Of a stretch of DNA of 64,000 nt, positions 18,902 to 27,062 are shown piece by piece. Origin of the DNA: Lentzea tibetensis (GTDB taxonomy: Bacteria; Actinomycetota; Actinomycetes; Mycobacteriales; Pseudonocardiaceae); assembly GCF_007845675.1 (NCBI RefSeq), contig NZ_VOBR01000020.1:62001-126000 (forward strand), in the 5' to 3' direction. Below the pieces are notes generated by a model. The model worked only from the letters and a program-made list of their open reading frames with translations. It did not search any database and had not been told where the DNA came from. Position 1 is the first letter of the stretch; each line of letters begins with the position of its first letter. The translations under genes were made by a program, and so were the position numbers.

Positions 18902-20104
18902 CTATCCCTCCTGAGTCACGACGAACGCGGCGCACGTGGTCGTGCTGCCGCCGATGTTGAGCGTCACCGCGGTCTTCGCTCCCGCGACCTGGTACTCCCC
19001 TGCCGTTCCGGTGACCTGCTTGTACGCGTCGAGCACCATCCGCACACCGGTCGCGCCGACCGGGTGGCCGCCGCCGATCAGCCCGCCGCTGGGGTTGACC
19101 GGGATCCGCCCGCCGATCTCCAGGTCACCCGCCTCCACGGCCTTCCAGCTGTCGCCGGGCGCGGTGATGCCGAAGTGGTCGATGGCGGCGTACTCGCTCA
19201 TCGAGAAGCAGTCGTGGGTCTCGATCAGGTCCACGTCACCGACGTCGGCGACGCTCGCCCTGGCGAACGCGTCGAGGATCGTCATGCGGACGTGCGGCAG
19301 CACGTACGGCTCGTCGGCCGACCGCGCCAGCTTCTGCGCGAGGGGCAGGCCGACGGTGCGGTGTCCCCAGCCGGCGATCACCGCACTCGGCCGGGCGGCC
19401 GGATGGCGGTCGCTCACCAGCACGACGCCTGCCGCACCGTCGGTCAGCGCGCTGCTGTCGGTGCGCCGGATCCGGCCCTCCACCACGGGGTTGGCGATGT
19501 CGTCGGCGGTGAAGCTCTCGGGCGTGTAGTTCCACCCGCGGGTCTGCGCGTTCGGGTTGCGCCGCGCGTTGCGCACGTTGAGCTCGGAGATCGCGTGCAG
19601 GTACCTGTCGTCCAGCCCGTACCGGCGGTCGTACTCGTCCGCCAGGAGGTCGAACATGTGCGGCCACATGAACTTCGCGGTCTCGCCCTCGTGACCGACC
19701 CACGCGGCGGCACCCATGTGCTGCGCTCCCAGTGCGGCGTCCACCGTCTTCTCGATCTCGGCTCCGAGCACCAGCGCGACGTCGTAGCGCCCCGCCTCGA
19801 GGTCCGCCATCGCACCCAGCACGGCCATCGAGCCCGACGCGCACGCCGCCTCGTGCCGCACGGCGGGCACTCCCCACAGGGCCGGTTCGACGGTGGCGGG
19901 CAAGCCTCCCAGGTGCCCCTGGCCGGTGAAGAGCTGGCCGAACGCGTTGCCGACGTGGATGACCCCGACCTCGGCGGGCGACACCGCCGCCCGGTCCAAG
20001 GTGTGCTGGACCGTCTCGGCGAACAGGTCGGCGAAGGTCAGCCCTTCGCGCACGGTGTTGCGGGCGAAGTCGGTCTGGTAGCCACCGATTACCGAGATTC
20101 TCAC
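18902..20104 (-). CDS. SCP2/SCPx-type thiolase
   Basis: A 400-residue thiolase-fold protein of the SCPx / lipid-transfer-associated branch. The nucleophilic Cys lies in EAACASGSMAV, the branch-specific HDCFSMSEYAAI replaces the NEAF motif of classical thiolases, and the catalytic His is in GGGHPVGATGVRM. The C-terminus TLNIGGSTTTCAAF is as expected for this branch. Such enzymes perform thiolytic or retro-aldol cleavage of branched or sterol-like acyl-CoAs. The start GTG at 20104 has only a weak upstream GGTGGG. It is divergent from a second thiolase across a 47-base AT-rich region with direct repeats, and it is probably co-transcribed with the carotenoid oxygenase. Confidence 0.88.
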   Translation of the reverse strand: MRISVIGGYQTDFARNTVREGLTFADLFAETVQHTLDRAAVSPAEVGVIHVGNAFGQLFTGQGHLGGLPATVEPALWGVPAVRHEAACASGSMAVLGAMADLEAGRYDVALVLGAEIEKTVDAALGAQHMGAAAWVGHEGETAKFMWPHMFDLLADEYDRRYGLDDRYLHAISELNVRNARRNPNAQTRGWNYTPESFTADDIANPVVEGRIRRTDSSALTDGAAGVVLVSDRHPAARPSAVIAGWGHRTVGLPLAQKLARSADEPYVLPHVRMTILDAFARASVADVGDVDLIETHDCFSMSEYAAIDHFGITAPGDSWKAVEAGDLEIGGRIPVNPSGGLIGGGHPVGATGVRMVLDAYKQVTGTAGEYQVAGAKTAVTLNIGGSTTTCAAFVVTQEG

Positions 20105-20114
20105 CCCACCATTA

Positions 20115-20153
20115 CTACAACAAACAGAGTTAATACGCTACAACTAGCAGAGT
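20115..20153. promoter_or_regulatory. Paired direct repeats in divergent thiolase promoter
   Basis: CTACAACAAACAGAGT (20115-20130) and CTACAACTAGCAGAGT (20138-20153) match at 14 of 16 positions and are spaced 23 bp apart (about two helical turns). They occupy nearly all of the region between the divergent thiolase genes, the second running into the GTG start. HxlR of Bacillus subtilis is known to bind paired direct repeats, and a tandem HxlR regulator is encoded just downstream, so this is its likely operator. Confidence 0.6.
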
Positions 20154-21312
20154 GGAAGCCTACGTTCTCGACTACGTCCGCACCCCGCGCGGCAAGGGAT
20201 CACCCAAGGGCTCGCTGCACCACGTCACCCCGCTGGACGCACTGGTGCTGCTGGAGAACGCGCTCGTCGCCCGCACCGGGCTCGACCCGGCGCACGTGGA
20301 CGACGTGACGATCGGCGCCGCCACGCAGGTCGGCGAGCAGGGCGCCAACATCGCCCGCACGTCGGTGCTGCTGGCGGGCTGGGGGCACGTCCCAGGCGTC
20401 ACGCTCAACCGGTTCTGCGCGTCCGGCGTCGACGCGGTCGCCCAGACCGCGGCCCGGATCCGGGGCGGCGACCTCGAGCTGGCCGTGGCGGGCGGCGTCG
20501 AGAGCGTCTCCCGCGTCCCGATGTTCGCCGACAACGGTCCACTGTGGACCAGTTCGGTGCACATGGGCATCGCTGCCGACCTCAACGCCACCATCGACGG
20601 CTTCGAGCGCGCGGAGCTCGACGCGTACGGCGTGGAGACGCACACCAAGGCCGCCGCCGCGTGGGACGCGGGGTTCTACGACGACAGCGTCGTCCCGGTC
20701 GGCGAGTTCGCCCGCGACGAGCTGATCCGGCCCACGACCGCGGAGAGCCTGGCCGCGCTGCCGCCCGCGTTCGCCGAGCTGGGCGCGTCCGGCCAGGACG
20801 CCGTCGCGCTGGCGGCGCACCCGGAGGTCGGCGAGATCCGGCACCTGCACACGGTGGGCACCTCCCCCGCGCTCGCCGACGCCGCGGCGTTGCTCCTGCT
20901 CGGGAACGCAGAGACGAGCGAGCGGCTCGGCCTGCCGGTGCGCGCGCGGGTGGTCGCCAGCGCCACCACAGGTGCCGATCCGGTGATCATGCTGACGGCG
21001 GGCCAGTCGGCCGTCGAGCGGGTCATCGCCAAGGCCGGGCTGCGACCGGCCGACATCGACGTCTTCGAGTTCGCCGAGGCGTTCAGCGCGCTGTGCCTGC
21101 GGTTCCGCCGCGACCTCGGCGCCGGGCCGGAGCGGATGAACCCCAACGGCGGCACCATGGCGATGGGGCACGCCTTCGGCGCCACCGGCGCGATACTGGT
21201 CGGCCAGTGCGTCGACGAACTGGAGCGGCGCGACGGGCGCTACGGCGTCGCGGCGGTCAGCGGCGCGGCGGGCCTGGGCGTTGCCGTTCTCGTCGAGCGC
21301 GTGCGGGCATAA
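20152..21312 (+). CDS. Acetyl-CoA C-acyltransferase (thiolase), atypical C-terminus
   Basis: A 386-residue classical thiolase-like protein (FadA branch). The nucleophilic Cys is in NRFCASGVDAV, FAEAFSALCLRF stands at the NEAFA position, and the His motif reads NPNGGTMAMGHAFGATGA. The C-terminal acid/base Cys, normally in CIGGG, is replaced: the sequence is VAAVSGAAGLGVAV, with Ser at the expected place. Activity may therefore be altered. GTG 20152 is the start, preceded by AGCAGA. With the divergent SCPx thiolase and the carotenoid oxygenase it likely belongs to a side-chain degradation pathway, controlled by the tandem HxlR protein encoded eight bases downstream. Confidence 0.85.
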   Translation: MEAYVLDYVRTPRGKGSPKGSLHHVTPLDALVLLENALVARTGLDPAHVDDVTIGAATQVGEQGANIARTSVLLAGWGHVPGVTLNRFCASGVDAVAQTAARIRGGDLELAVAGGVESVSRVPMFADNGPLWTSSVHMGIAADLNATIDGFERAELDAYGVETHTKAAAAWDAGFYDDSVVPVGEFARDELIRPTTAESLAALPPAFAELGASGQDAVALAAHPEVGEIRHLHTVGTSPALADAAALLLLGNAETSERLGLPVRARVVASATTGADPVIMLTAGQSAVERVIAKAGLRPADIDVFEFAEAFSALCLRFRRDLGAGPERMNPNGGTMAMGHAFGATGAILVGQCVDELERRDGRYGVAAVSGAAGLGVAVLVERVRA

Positions 21313-21313
21313 T
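21308..21313 (+). promoter_or_regulatory. Leaderless-type -10 element before hxlR-like gene
   Basis: CATAAT sits seven bases before ATG 21321, overlapping the stop region of the thiolase gene, and no Shine-Dalgarno sequence is seen. The regulator may have its own leaderless transcript in addition to read-through. Confidence 0.4.
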
Positions 21314-21320
21314 CCCCGCG

Positions 21321-22268
21321 ATGGATCCGAACCCCGGCCGCGTCACCCCGCTCGAGGCGGGCGGACCGAACGCGATCGCCGTCAGCAACGGCATCGTCGG
21401 TGACGAGTGGACGCTGTGGATCGTGCAGCAGGCGATGACCGAGGGCCTGACCCAGTTCGGCGAGTGGCTGGGCGCCGGTCCGATCTCCACCGCGGTGCTC
21501 ACCGCGCGGCTGAACCGGCTGGTGCAGGCCGACGTCCTGCAGCACGGCCTGAACGACAAGGGGCGCAAGGACTACCGGCTCACCCGGCGCGGCAGGCAGA
21601 TGTGGCCGATCCTGCTGTCGATGTGGGCGTGGGAGCAGCGCTGGGTGCCCGGCGAGAACCTGCCCGAGATGCGGCATTCCAAGTGCGGCGAGGTCTTCAG
21701 CCCGCTGCTGTGCTGCGAGGCGTGCGACGAGGTCACCGAGGCCAAGGACGTGCGGGGCAGGTTCGGGCCGAGCGGCGGCTGGGAACGCAGCATCCCCACC
21801 GGCGTGACCCGCCGCCGGGCGCACTCGGGCGCTCGTCCGACCGAGCTGGTCCCGCAGACCATGGCGCTCATCGGCAACCGCTGGTCGACGGCGCTGGTCG
21901 GCGCGGCGTTCCTCGGTGCCACCCGCTTCGGCGAGTTCGAGCAGCGCATGGGCGCTCCGCCCACGGTCGTCGCGGACCGGCTGCGGACGTTCTGCGACAT
22001 CGGCGTCCTCGTCGCGACACCGAACCCGCAACGCCCCGTCTACCACCTCACCGAGAAGGGCCGGTCGTTCTTCCCGGTCGTGGCGACGGTGGTCGAGTGG
22101 GGGCATCGCTGGTTCCAGGCACCGGAAGGACCGGCGCTGCGCCTGACCCACACCGGCTGCGGACGCGCGTTCCACCCCCGGCTGCGGTGCGGCGAGTGCT
22201 CCGACCGGCTGCGCGGCACGTCCGTGCAGGTCGTGCGCGGTCACGACGAGCGGGCCTCCGCCGGTTGA
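21321..22268 (+). CDS. Tandem HxlR-type regulator with two zinc-ribbon-like tails
   Basis: A 315-residue protein made of two HxlR/ArsR-like winged-helix units in one chain. Unit 1 covers about residues 17-105 (VGDEWTLWIVQQAM, TAVLTARLNRLVQADVL, DYRLTRRGRQMWP). Unit 2 covers about 176-265 (IGNRWSTALVGAAFLGATRF, VVADRLRTFCDIGVL, VYHLTEKGRSFFP). Each unit ends with the same cysteine pattern: C122, C131/C132, C135 and C280, C290, C293, suggesting a small metal-binding ribbon. Most HxlR proteins have one unit and dimerise; this looks like an internal duplication acting as a covalent dimer. Probable regulator of the two flanking thiolases through the paired direct repeats. Confidence 0.88.
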   Translation: MDPNPGRVTPLEAGGPNAIAVSNGIVGDEWTLWIVQQAMTEGLTQFGEWLGAGPISTAVLTARLNRLVQADVLQHGLNDKGRKDYRLTRRGRQMWPILLSMWAWEQRWVPGENLPEMRHSKCGEVFSPLLCCEACDEVTEAKDVRGRFGPSGGWERSIPTGVTRRRAHSGARPTELVPQTMALIGNRWSTALVGAAFLGATRFGEFEQRMGAPPTVVADRLRTFCDIGVLVATPNPQRPVYHLTEKGRSFFPVVATVVEWGHRWFQAPEGPALRLTHTGCGRAFHPRLRCGECSDRLRGTSVQVVRGHDERASAG

Positions 22269-22291
22269 TCGAGTCGTGCGAGGATCGGCGC

Positions 22292-23335
22292 ATGGCTGAG
22301 TCTTCGTGGACCTTGCAGGTGGGGCGCAAGAACCTGGACGACGTCGAGGTGGTGCGCGCCGAGACTCCGGAGTTGAACGCGGGCGAGGTGCTGCTGCGCG
22401 TCGACCTGGTAGGGGTCACGGCGAACAACGTGACGTACGGCGTGCTCGGCGAGGACTTCCGCTACTGGGACTTCTTCCCGGCGAACGAGGGCCGGGGCAT
22501 CGTGCCGGTGTGGGGCTTCGCCGACGTCGTCTCCTCGACCGTCGACGAGCTCGCCGCCGGCAGCCGCGTCTACGGCTACCTGCCCATGGGCGGCCACCTG
22601 GTCGTCCGCCCCGAGCGGATCGACGCCGGAGGCTTCGTCGACGCGACTCCGCACCGGCGGGACCTGCCCGCGGCCTACAACCGCTACACGCTCTCGAAAA
22701 CCGACGCCGGGCACGAGGAACTGGCCGTGCTGTACCGGCCGCTGTTCTACACGTCGTTCCTGCTGGCCGACCAGCTGGTGAGCGACGAGACGCTCGCCGC
22801 GGACGTCGTCGTCCTGTCCTCGGCGTCGAGCAAGACGGCGTACGGAACGGCGTTCCTGCTCAAGGACTCCGGTGTCCGGGTCGTCGGCCTCACGTCACCG
22901 CGCAACGTCGAGTTCACCGAGTCGCTCGGCTGCTACGACACCGTGGCCACGTACTCCGAGGCGCGGCTCGACCCCGTGCGCACCGCCTACCTGGACTTCG
23001 CAGGCGACGGCGACGTGCGAACCTCGTTGTACCGGCAACTCGGCGACGACCTGGTCAAGGACGTCGTCATCGGCCTGACGCACCAGGAGCGGTCAGCGGG
23101 CGGAGCCCGGAGCGAGGTCTTCTTCGCGCCCGCCCAGATGCGCAAGCGGATCGACGACTGGGGCCAGGACGGACTCGACCAGCGGTTCGGCGACGCGTGG
23201 CGGCGGTTCGCCGTGCGCGCCGAGGGCTGGGTCGACGTGGTGCGGCACCAAGGGCCGGACGAGCTCGCCCAGATGTGGCTGGACGTGCTGGCGGGCCGGG
23301 CGGAGCCGCGCAGCGGCCACGTCGTCACCTGCTGA
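22292..23335 (+). CDS. DUF2855 family protein, MDR-like
   Basis: A 347-residue protein of the DUF2855 family, distantly related to medium-chain dehydrogenases. An N-terminal GroES-like part includes AGEVLLRVDLVGVTANNVTYG and the family word YWDFFPANEGRGIVPVWGFADV. The Rossmann-like part has VVVLSSASSKTAYGTAFLL and VVGLTSPRNVEF in place of the usual glycine-rich loop. No biochemical function is established. It follows the HxlR gene by 23 bases with an AGGA site and probably belongs to the same catabolic unit. It converges on the WD40 gene with five bases between. Confidence 0.85.
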   Translation: MAESSWTLQVGRKNLDDVEVVRAETPELNAGEVLLRVDLVGVTANNVTYGVLGEDFRYWDFFPANEGRGIVPVWGFADVVSSTVDELAAGSRVYGYLPMGGHLVVRPERIDAGGFVDATPHRRDLPAAYNRYTLSKTDAGHEELAVLYRPLFYTSFLLADQLVSDETLAADVVVLSSASSKTAYGTAFLLKDSGVRVVGLTSPRNVEFTESLGCYDTVATYSEARLDPVRTAYLDFAGDGDVRTSLYRQLGDDLVKDVVIGLTHQERSAGGARSEVFFAPAQMRKRIDDWGQDGLDQRFGDAWRRFAVRAEGWVDVVRHQGPDELAQMWLDVLAGRAEPRSGHVVTC

Positions 23336-23340
23336 GGCCA

Positions 23341-25602
23341 TCACCCGCTGACGAGGTCGAGCAGGTGCACGCCGTCCTTGCCGCCGACGCACAGCCCGCT
23401 GCCGTCCGGGAGCCAGTCGCACTGGAACGACTGCTCGGGCATGCGCGCCGCGACCTCCAGCCGACGCGTCGCGACCTGCCACACCTCGACCGCGCCCCAG
23501 CACACCGAGGCCAGCCGGGTCCCGTCCGGGGAGAGCGCCAACCAGCTCACCTGGCCGCCCTTCGTCCTGATCTGGCCGCGGATCTCGCCGGTGGCCGTGT
23601 CCAGGATCCAGATGTCCTCGAAGCTGCCCCCGCTCGCCAGCCACGTACCGTCCGGCGCGATCACCACCGCGTTCACCCGGTGGGCTCGGGACCTCATGGT
23701 CACCCGCATCTCGCGGGTGGCGACGTCCCAGGTGCGGATCGTCCCGTCGGTGCCGCCGGTGGCGATCCAGGTGCCGTCGGGGGACACCGCCACCGCGCTC
23801 ACCTCGCCGTGGTGCCCGGCGAGCGTGGCACGGAGCTTGCCGGTGGACGTGTCCCAGATCCGGAGCTTGCCGTCGCGGGCGGAGTCGTAACGCCGGGTGT
23901 CCCCGGTGTCGACCGCCGCCAGCCAGGTGCCGTCCGGCGCGACGGCCAGGCCGCGCACCAGGCCACCGCCCCTGGCCATGGTGAGCCTCTTGTCCCCCGT
24001 GCCCGCGTCCCAGACGCAGATCTCGTCGAAGTGGGCCGTGGCCAGCCAGGTGCCGTCCGGCGCGATGGCGAGCGCGTTCGGGGTGCTGCCGACGTTCAGG
24101 GCGGACCGCACGGTGCCGTCGGTGGTCCGGCGGAGCTCCAGGGTCCGTCCGGCGCAGGCGGCCAGCCAGGTCCCGTCCGGGGCCACGGCGAGGTTCTCCA
24201 CGCCGAACACGTACGGAACCGCAGCGACCGGCACGCCACCCGCGTCCCACAGGTGCACCGCGCCCACGTAGCCCGCTGCGGCCAGCCAGGCGCCATCCGG
24301 TGCGATGGCCACCGCCGTGACCAGACCACCGTTGCCGGGCAGCACCGCCCGCTGCTCGCCGGTCACCGGGTCCCACACCCGCACGTCGTTGTCACCGCTC
24401 CCGGTGGCGATCCAGGCCCCGTCCGGTGAGACCGCCGCACAGGTCACCGCGCTGGTGTGGCCGCTCAGCGTGGCTCGGACCTCGCCGGTGGCCACGTCCA
24501 GCACCCTGGCTGTCCTCGTCTCGTCCTGCCCTGCGGTCACCAGCCACGATCCGTCCGGCGCGACGGCGAGCGTGGTGAACGGGCCGTAGCGCCGGACGAC
24601 GCTCGGCGTGACCGACTCGACCACGGTGCGGGCGCGCCCGCTGACGAGGTCCCACACGCGGACCGCGCCGTTGCCGGCGAGCGTCACCAGCCACGTGCCG
24701 TCCGGCCCGTACCTCATCGCGGCGACCTCTCCCGCGGACCCGACGAGACGACGCGGAGGAAGCTGCCCACCGATGTCGTGCAGCCACACCCGCTGGTCCT
24801 CACCGGCCAGCGCGAGCGTCGTGCCGTCCGGCGCTGCGGCCAGCGCGGTCACCTTTACGTCCACATCGGACAGTGAGCGGGGCAGCTCCTCCCCTGCCGC
24901 GTCCCAGATGCGCACCGTGCGGTCCTCACCGGCCGACGCCAGCCACGACCCGTCCGCGGCCGCCGCCAGCGCGGTGATGGCACCCTGGTGGCCTTCCAGC
25001 GAGGCGAGCGGCCCGCCCGTGGCCGGGTCCCAGATCCGGACCACGCCGTCGCGGCCCGCACTCGCCAGCCAGGTTCCGTCCGGGGCAAGCACCATCGTCT
25101 TCGTCGTACCCCACGGCGGGCTCAGCACGCGGCGCAGCGCCGGGTGGTTGCGGTCCGGCACCGGCCACCGGTCGATCAGGTACGGGAGAGGCAGCGTCGG
25201 GACGTACGCCTCGACCAGCGGCACCAGGTCCGGTGTGGACGAGAGCAGGCCGGCCAGCGCGGGCCCCAGCCGGGCCGCCGGAGGGGTCGGCTCGAGCCGA
25301 TGGCCTGCCCGGCCGATCATCCGCGCCAGCACCGCCGCCACCGGATCGTCGACGAGCGCCAGATCCTCCAGGACACCGGGCACTCCGCCGTGGGCGAGCC
25401 GGGCGGCCACCCAGCGCAGGTCGACCACGAGCCGGGCGAGCTCGTCGACGCGACCGGTGGCGGCGAGGTGGGCGGCGACGTCGCCGAACCGATGGCTGTG
25501 GCTGTCGGGCAACGCCCACCACGCCGGAGACGCGCTACCGGGGACGGAGGGCAGCAGCCCCGCCACCGCGTCCAGCTCCGCGGCGGCGAGAAGATCAGTC
25601 AT
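23341..25602 (-). CDS. WD40 repeat protein, STAND-type sensor half without NTPase
   Basis: A 753-residue protein. Residues 1-165 form a helical region (FGDVAAHLAATGRVDELARL, VDDPVAAVLARMIGRAGHRL, YLIDRWPVPDRNHPALRRVL) that I recognise as the segment joining the NB-ARC ATPase to the propeller in actinobacterial STAND proteins. The remainder is about thirteen WD40-type blades marked by repeated APDGTWLASAG and VRIWD. No P-loop is present: the ATPase and effector domains expected upstream are missing. It may be a stand-alone sensor, or the product of gene fission. Start ATG 25602; a longer arginine-rich in-frame extension is shadow sequence. A pair of 13-bp repeats lies in its promoter. Confidence 0.82.
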   Translation of the reverse strand: MTDLLAAAELDAVAGLLPSVPGSASPAWWALPDSHSHRFGDVAAHLAATGRVDELARLVVDLRWVAARLAHGGVPGVLEDLALVDDPVAAVLARMIGRAGHRLEPTPPAARLGPALAGLLSSTPDLVPLVEAYVPTLPLPYLIDRWPVPDRNHPALRRVLSPPWGTTKTMVLAPDGTWLASAGRDGVVRIWDPATGGPLASLEGHQGAITALAAAADGSWLASAGEDRTVRIWDAAGEELPRSLSDVDVKVTALAAAPDGTTLALAGEDQRVWLHDIGGQLPPRRLVGSAGEVAAMRYGPDGTWLVTLAGNGAVRVWDLVSGRARTVVESVTPSVVRRYGPFTTLAVAPDGSWLVTAGQDETRTARVLDVATGEVRATLSGHTSAVTCAAVSPDGAWIATGSGDNDVRVWDPVTGEQRAVLPGNGGLVTAVAIAPDGAWLAAAGYVGAVHLWDAGGVPVAAVPYVFGVENLAVAPDGTWLAACAGRTLELRRTTDGTVRSALNVGSTPNALAIAPDGTWLATAHFDEICVWDAGTGDKRLTMARGGGLVRGLAVAPDGTWLAAVDTGDTRRYDSARDGKLRIWDTSTGKLRATLAGHHGEVSAVAVSPDGTWIATGGTDGTIRTWDVATREMRVTMRSRAHRVNAVVIAPDGTWLASGGSFEDIWILDTATGEIRGQIRTKGGQVSWLALSPDGTRLASVCWGAVEVWQVATRRLEVAARMPEQSFQCDWLPDGSGLCVGGKDGVHLLDLVSG

Positions 25603-25682
25603 GGACGGGCACCGTACGCGACCCGGCTGCCGTGCGCGGCGCAGTTGCGGAAAGCGTTGGCAGCAAATGTTCTTCCGCCGCA

Positions 25683-25708
25683 CCGTGCATACAAACCGTG
25701 CACACGAA
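25683..25708. repeat. Two tandem 13-bp repeats upstream of WD40 gene
   Basis: CCGTGCATACAAA (25683-25695) is followed directly by CCGTGCACACGAA (25696-25708), 11 of 13 positions identical. They lie 80-105 bases upstream of the WD40 start in an otherwise gene-free stretch and could be a regulator binding site. Confidence 0.4.
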
Positions 25709-25718
25709 CCGATCCTGC

Positions 25719-26525
25719 TCAGCGACCGGCCAGGCGCTCGCGAACCAGCTGCGCCCGCCACGGCACCTCGTCGGGCCAAGCCGCAGCGACCCGACGGACC
25801 AGCGGCAGGTGCACCTCGAACATCGCCAGCCCGTGCGCGGCGGTGGCCGACAGTTCGATGTCGTCGTGACCGAGCACGGCGACCACGGCGCCGGACTGGT
25901 CCAATGCCGTGTGGTGCTCGGAGTCCCAGAACGGGTGCATCGCCGCCGCCCGAAGGTCCACCGGCAGGCGTTCGTCGGTGAACACAGCGGCGAGCCGGGA
26001 CCCGGCCCGGCGATGCGCCGCCTCGTCGGCACCTGCCAGCCGCCGGCGGCCAGCGGCCAGCAGGTCGGTGCCGAAACGACCCGTGGAGGCCAGATCCGTG
26101 CGGTCGAGCACGGCCAGCAGCGAGTCGAGGTCGCTGCTGGCGCCGTGCTTCGCCACCGCCATGACGGCTTTGCCGAGATGCGGCTTGGTGGCGGTGCCGA
26201 TGGCTGAGCGAGCCCAGGCGAGCAGAGAAAGGATCTCGGTGCACACGTGGTCTTCAGCGGGTGCGGCGTGGAAGTCGGCGACCAAGGCGTCGAGCACCGC
26301 CACGAGCTGCACGACATCGTCCGAGGAGGACCCGGCGACTCGCCAAAGCGCGTCCGCCGCGCTGCCCCAGCCCGCGGTCACCGCCGGTTGGGCGCTGAGC
26401 GGAGCACCGGGGTTGTTGGGATCGCTCGGCAGTCCCGGCGAGTGCTCGTCCATCGCCGTGAGCGCCGCGGCGTCCCGCGCGTCCAGCTCGGTGACGTCCC
26501 CGAAGTTGGCCTCGTAGCCGTACAT
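25719..26525 (-). CDS. Hypothetical helical protein
   Basis: A 268-residue protein I do not recognise. It is mostly helical and alanine- and leucine-rich, with repeated helix pairs from about residue 70 (VVQLVAVLDALVADF, CTEILSLLAWARSAIG, AVMAVAKHGASSDLDSLLAVL, AAAMHPFWDSEHH, VVAVLGHDDIELSATAAHGL), suggesting a HEAT/ARM-like array. There is no signal peptide, membrane segment or catalytic motif. The chosen ATG starts MYGYEANFGDV; there is no strong ribosome-binding site. It precedes the WD40 sensor gene on the same strand with a 116-base gap, so the two may work together. Its upstream region is shared with the divergent MarR operon. Confidence 0.65.
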   Translation of the reverse strand: MYGYEANFGDVTELDARDAAALTAMDEHSPGLPSDPNNPGAPLSAQPAVTAGWGSAADALWRVAGSSSDDVVQLVAVLDALVADFHAAPAEDHVCTEILSLLAWARSAIGTATKPHLGKAVMAVAKHGASSDLDSLLAVLDRTDLASTGRFGTDLLAAGRRRLAGADEAAHRRAGSRLAAVFTDERLPVDLRAAAMHPFWDSEHHTALDQSGAVVAVLGHDDIELSATAAHGLAMFEVHLPLVRRVAAAWPDEVPWRAQLVRERLAGR

Positions 26526-26571
26526 CCGCGGCAGCCTGCCGACCGCCCGGCGCGGCGGAATAAACCGGCAT

Positions 26572-26605
26572 CTGATTGACATATCAATATTGACATGTCA
26601 ATCAG
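26572..26605. promoter_or_regulatory. 34-bp MarR-type operator, two nested palindromes
   Basis: The 34-bp stretch is an inverted repeat with one mismatch in 17 positions. Inside it are two 12-bp palindromes, TTGACATATCAA (26576-26587) and TTGACATGTCAA (26590-26601), 14 bp apart centre to centre, suited to two MarR dimers. It ends against the ribosome-binding site of the MarR gene and is its obvious autoregulatory site; the divergent helical-protein gene may share it. Confidence 0.72.
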
Positions 26606-26618
26606 GGAGGTGAGTGTG

Positions 26619-27062
26619 GTGGAGCGACTGACCTCGAAGCAGCTCGCGACCTGGCGTGCCCTCCTGGACACGACGAACGACCTGCGCCGCGCGCTCGGTG
26701 CGCAGTTGCAGGAGTCGGGCCTGTCGCCGAACGACTACCAGGTGCTGCTGGCGCTCAAGGAGGCCGAGGGGAAGCAGCTGCGGTCCTCCGAGCTCGCGGC
26801 GCGCATCGACTGGGAACGCAGCCGGTTGTCGCATCACCTCGGCCGGATGGAGCGGCGCGGGCTCATCAGGCGGCACGACTGCGCGACGGACAGCCGGGGT
26901 GCCGTGGTGGCGCTGACCGACGAGGGCGCGCACGTGTTCCGGCGTGCGACGCCGCCGCACACGCGGGCCATCAAGAAGCACTTCGCCGATGCGCTGACAC
27001 CGCGGCAGTTCGAGGCGCTCGACGACATCCTGCGAACACTGGGAAGGCATGGTGCGTCATGA
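26619..27062 (+). CDS. MarR-family transcriptional regulator
   Basis: A 147-residue MarR winged-helix regulator. LLDTTNDLRRALGAQL is the dimer helix, SPNDYQVLLAL and LRSSELAARIDWERSRLSHH form the recognition region, and GLIRRHDCATDSRGAVVAL is the wing. GTG 26619 (or 26616) is preferred because AGGGAGG lies just upstream. An ATG at 26595 would place the start inside the operator without a ribosome site. Its stop overlaps the next start (ATGA). It probably represses this reductase-oxidoreductase operon until a small phenolic or electrophilic ligand binds. Confidence 0.88.
   Translation: MERLTSKQLATWRALLDTTNDLRRALGAQLQESGLSPNDYQVLLALKEAEGKQLRSSELAARIDWERSRLSHHLGRMERRGLIRRHDCATDSRGAVVALTDEGAHVFRRATPPHTRAIKKHFADALTPRQFEALDDILRTLGRHGAS

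Noticed and set aside
23341-26244. Longer 967-residue version of the WD40 protein
   Set aside because: The extra N-terminal residues are arginine-rich nonsense antisense to nothing coding in that frame and overlap the upstream helical-protein gene; ATG 25602 begins the recognisable domain.
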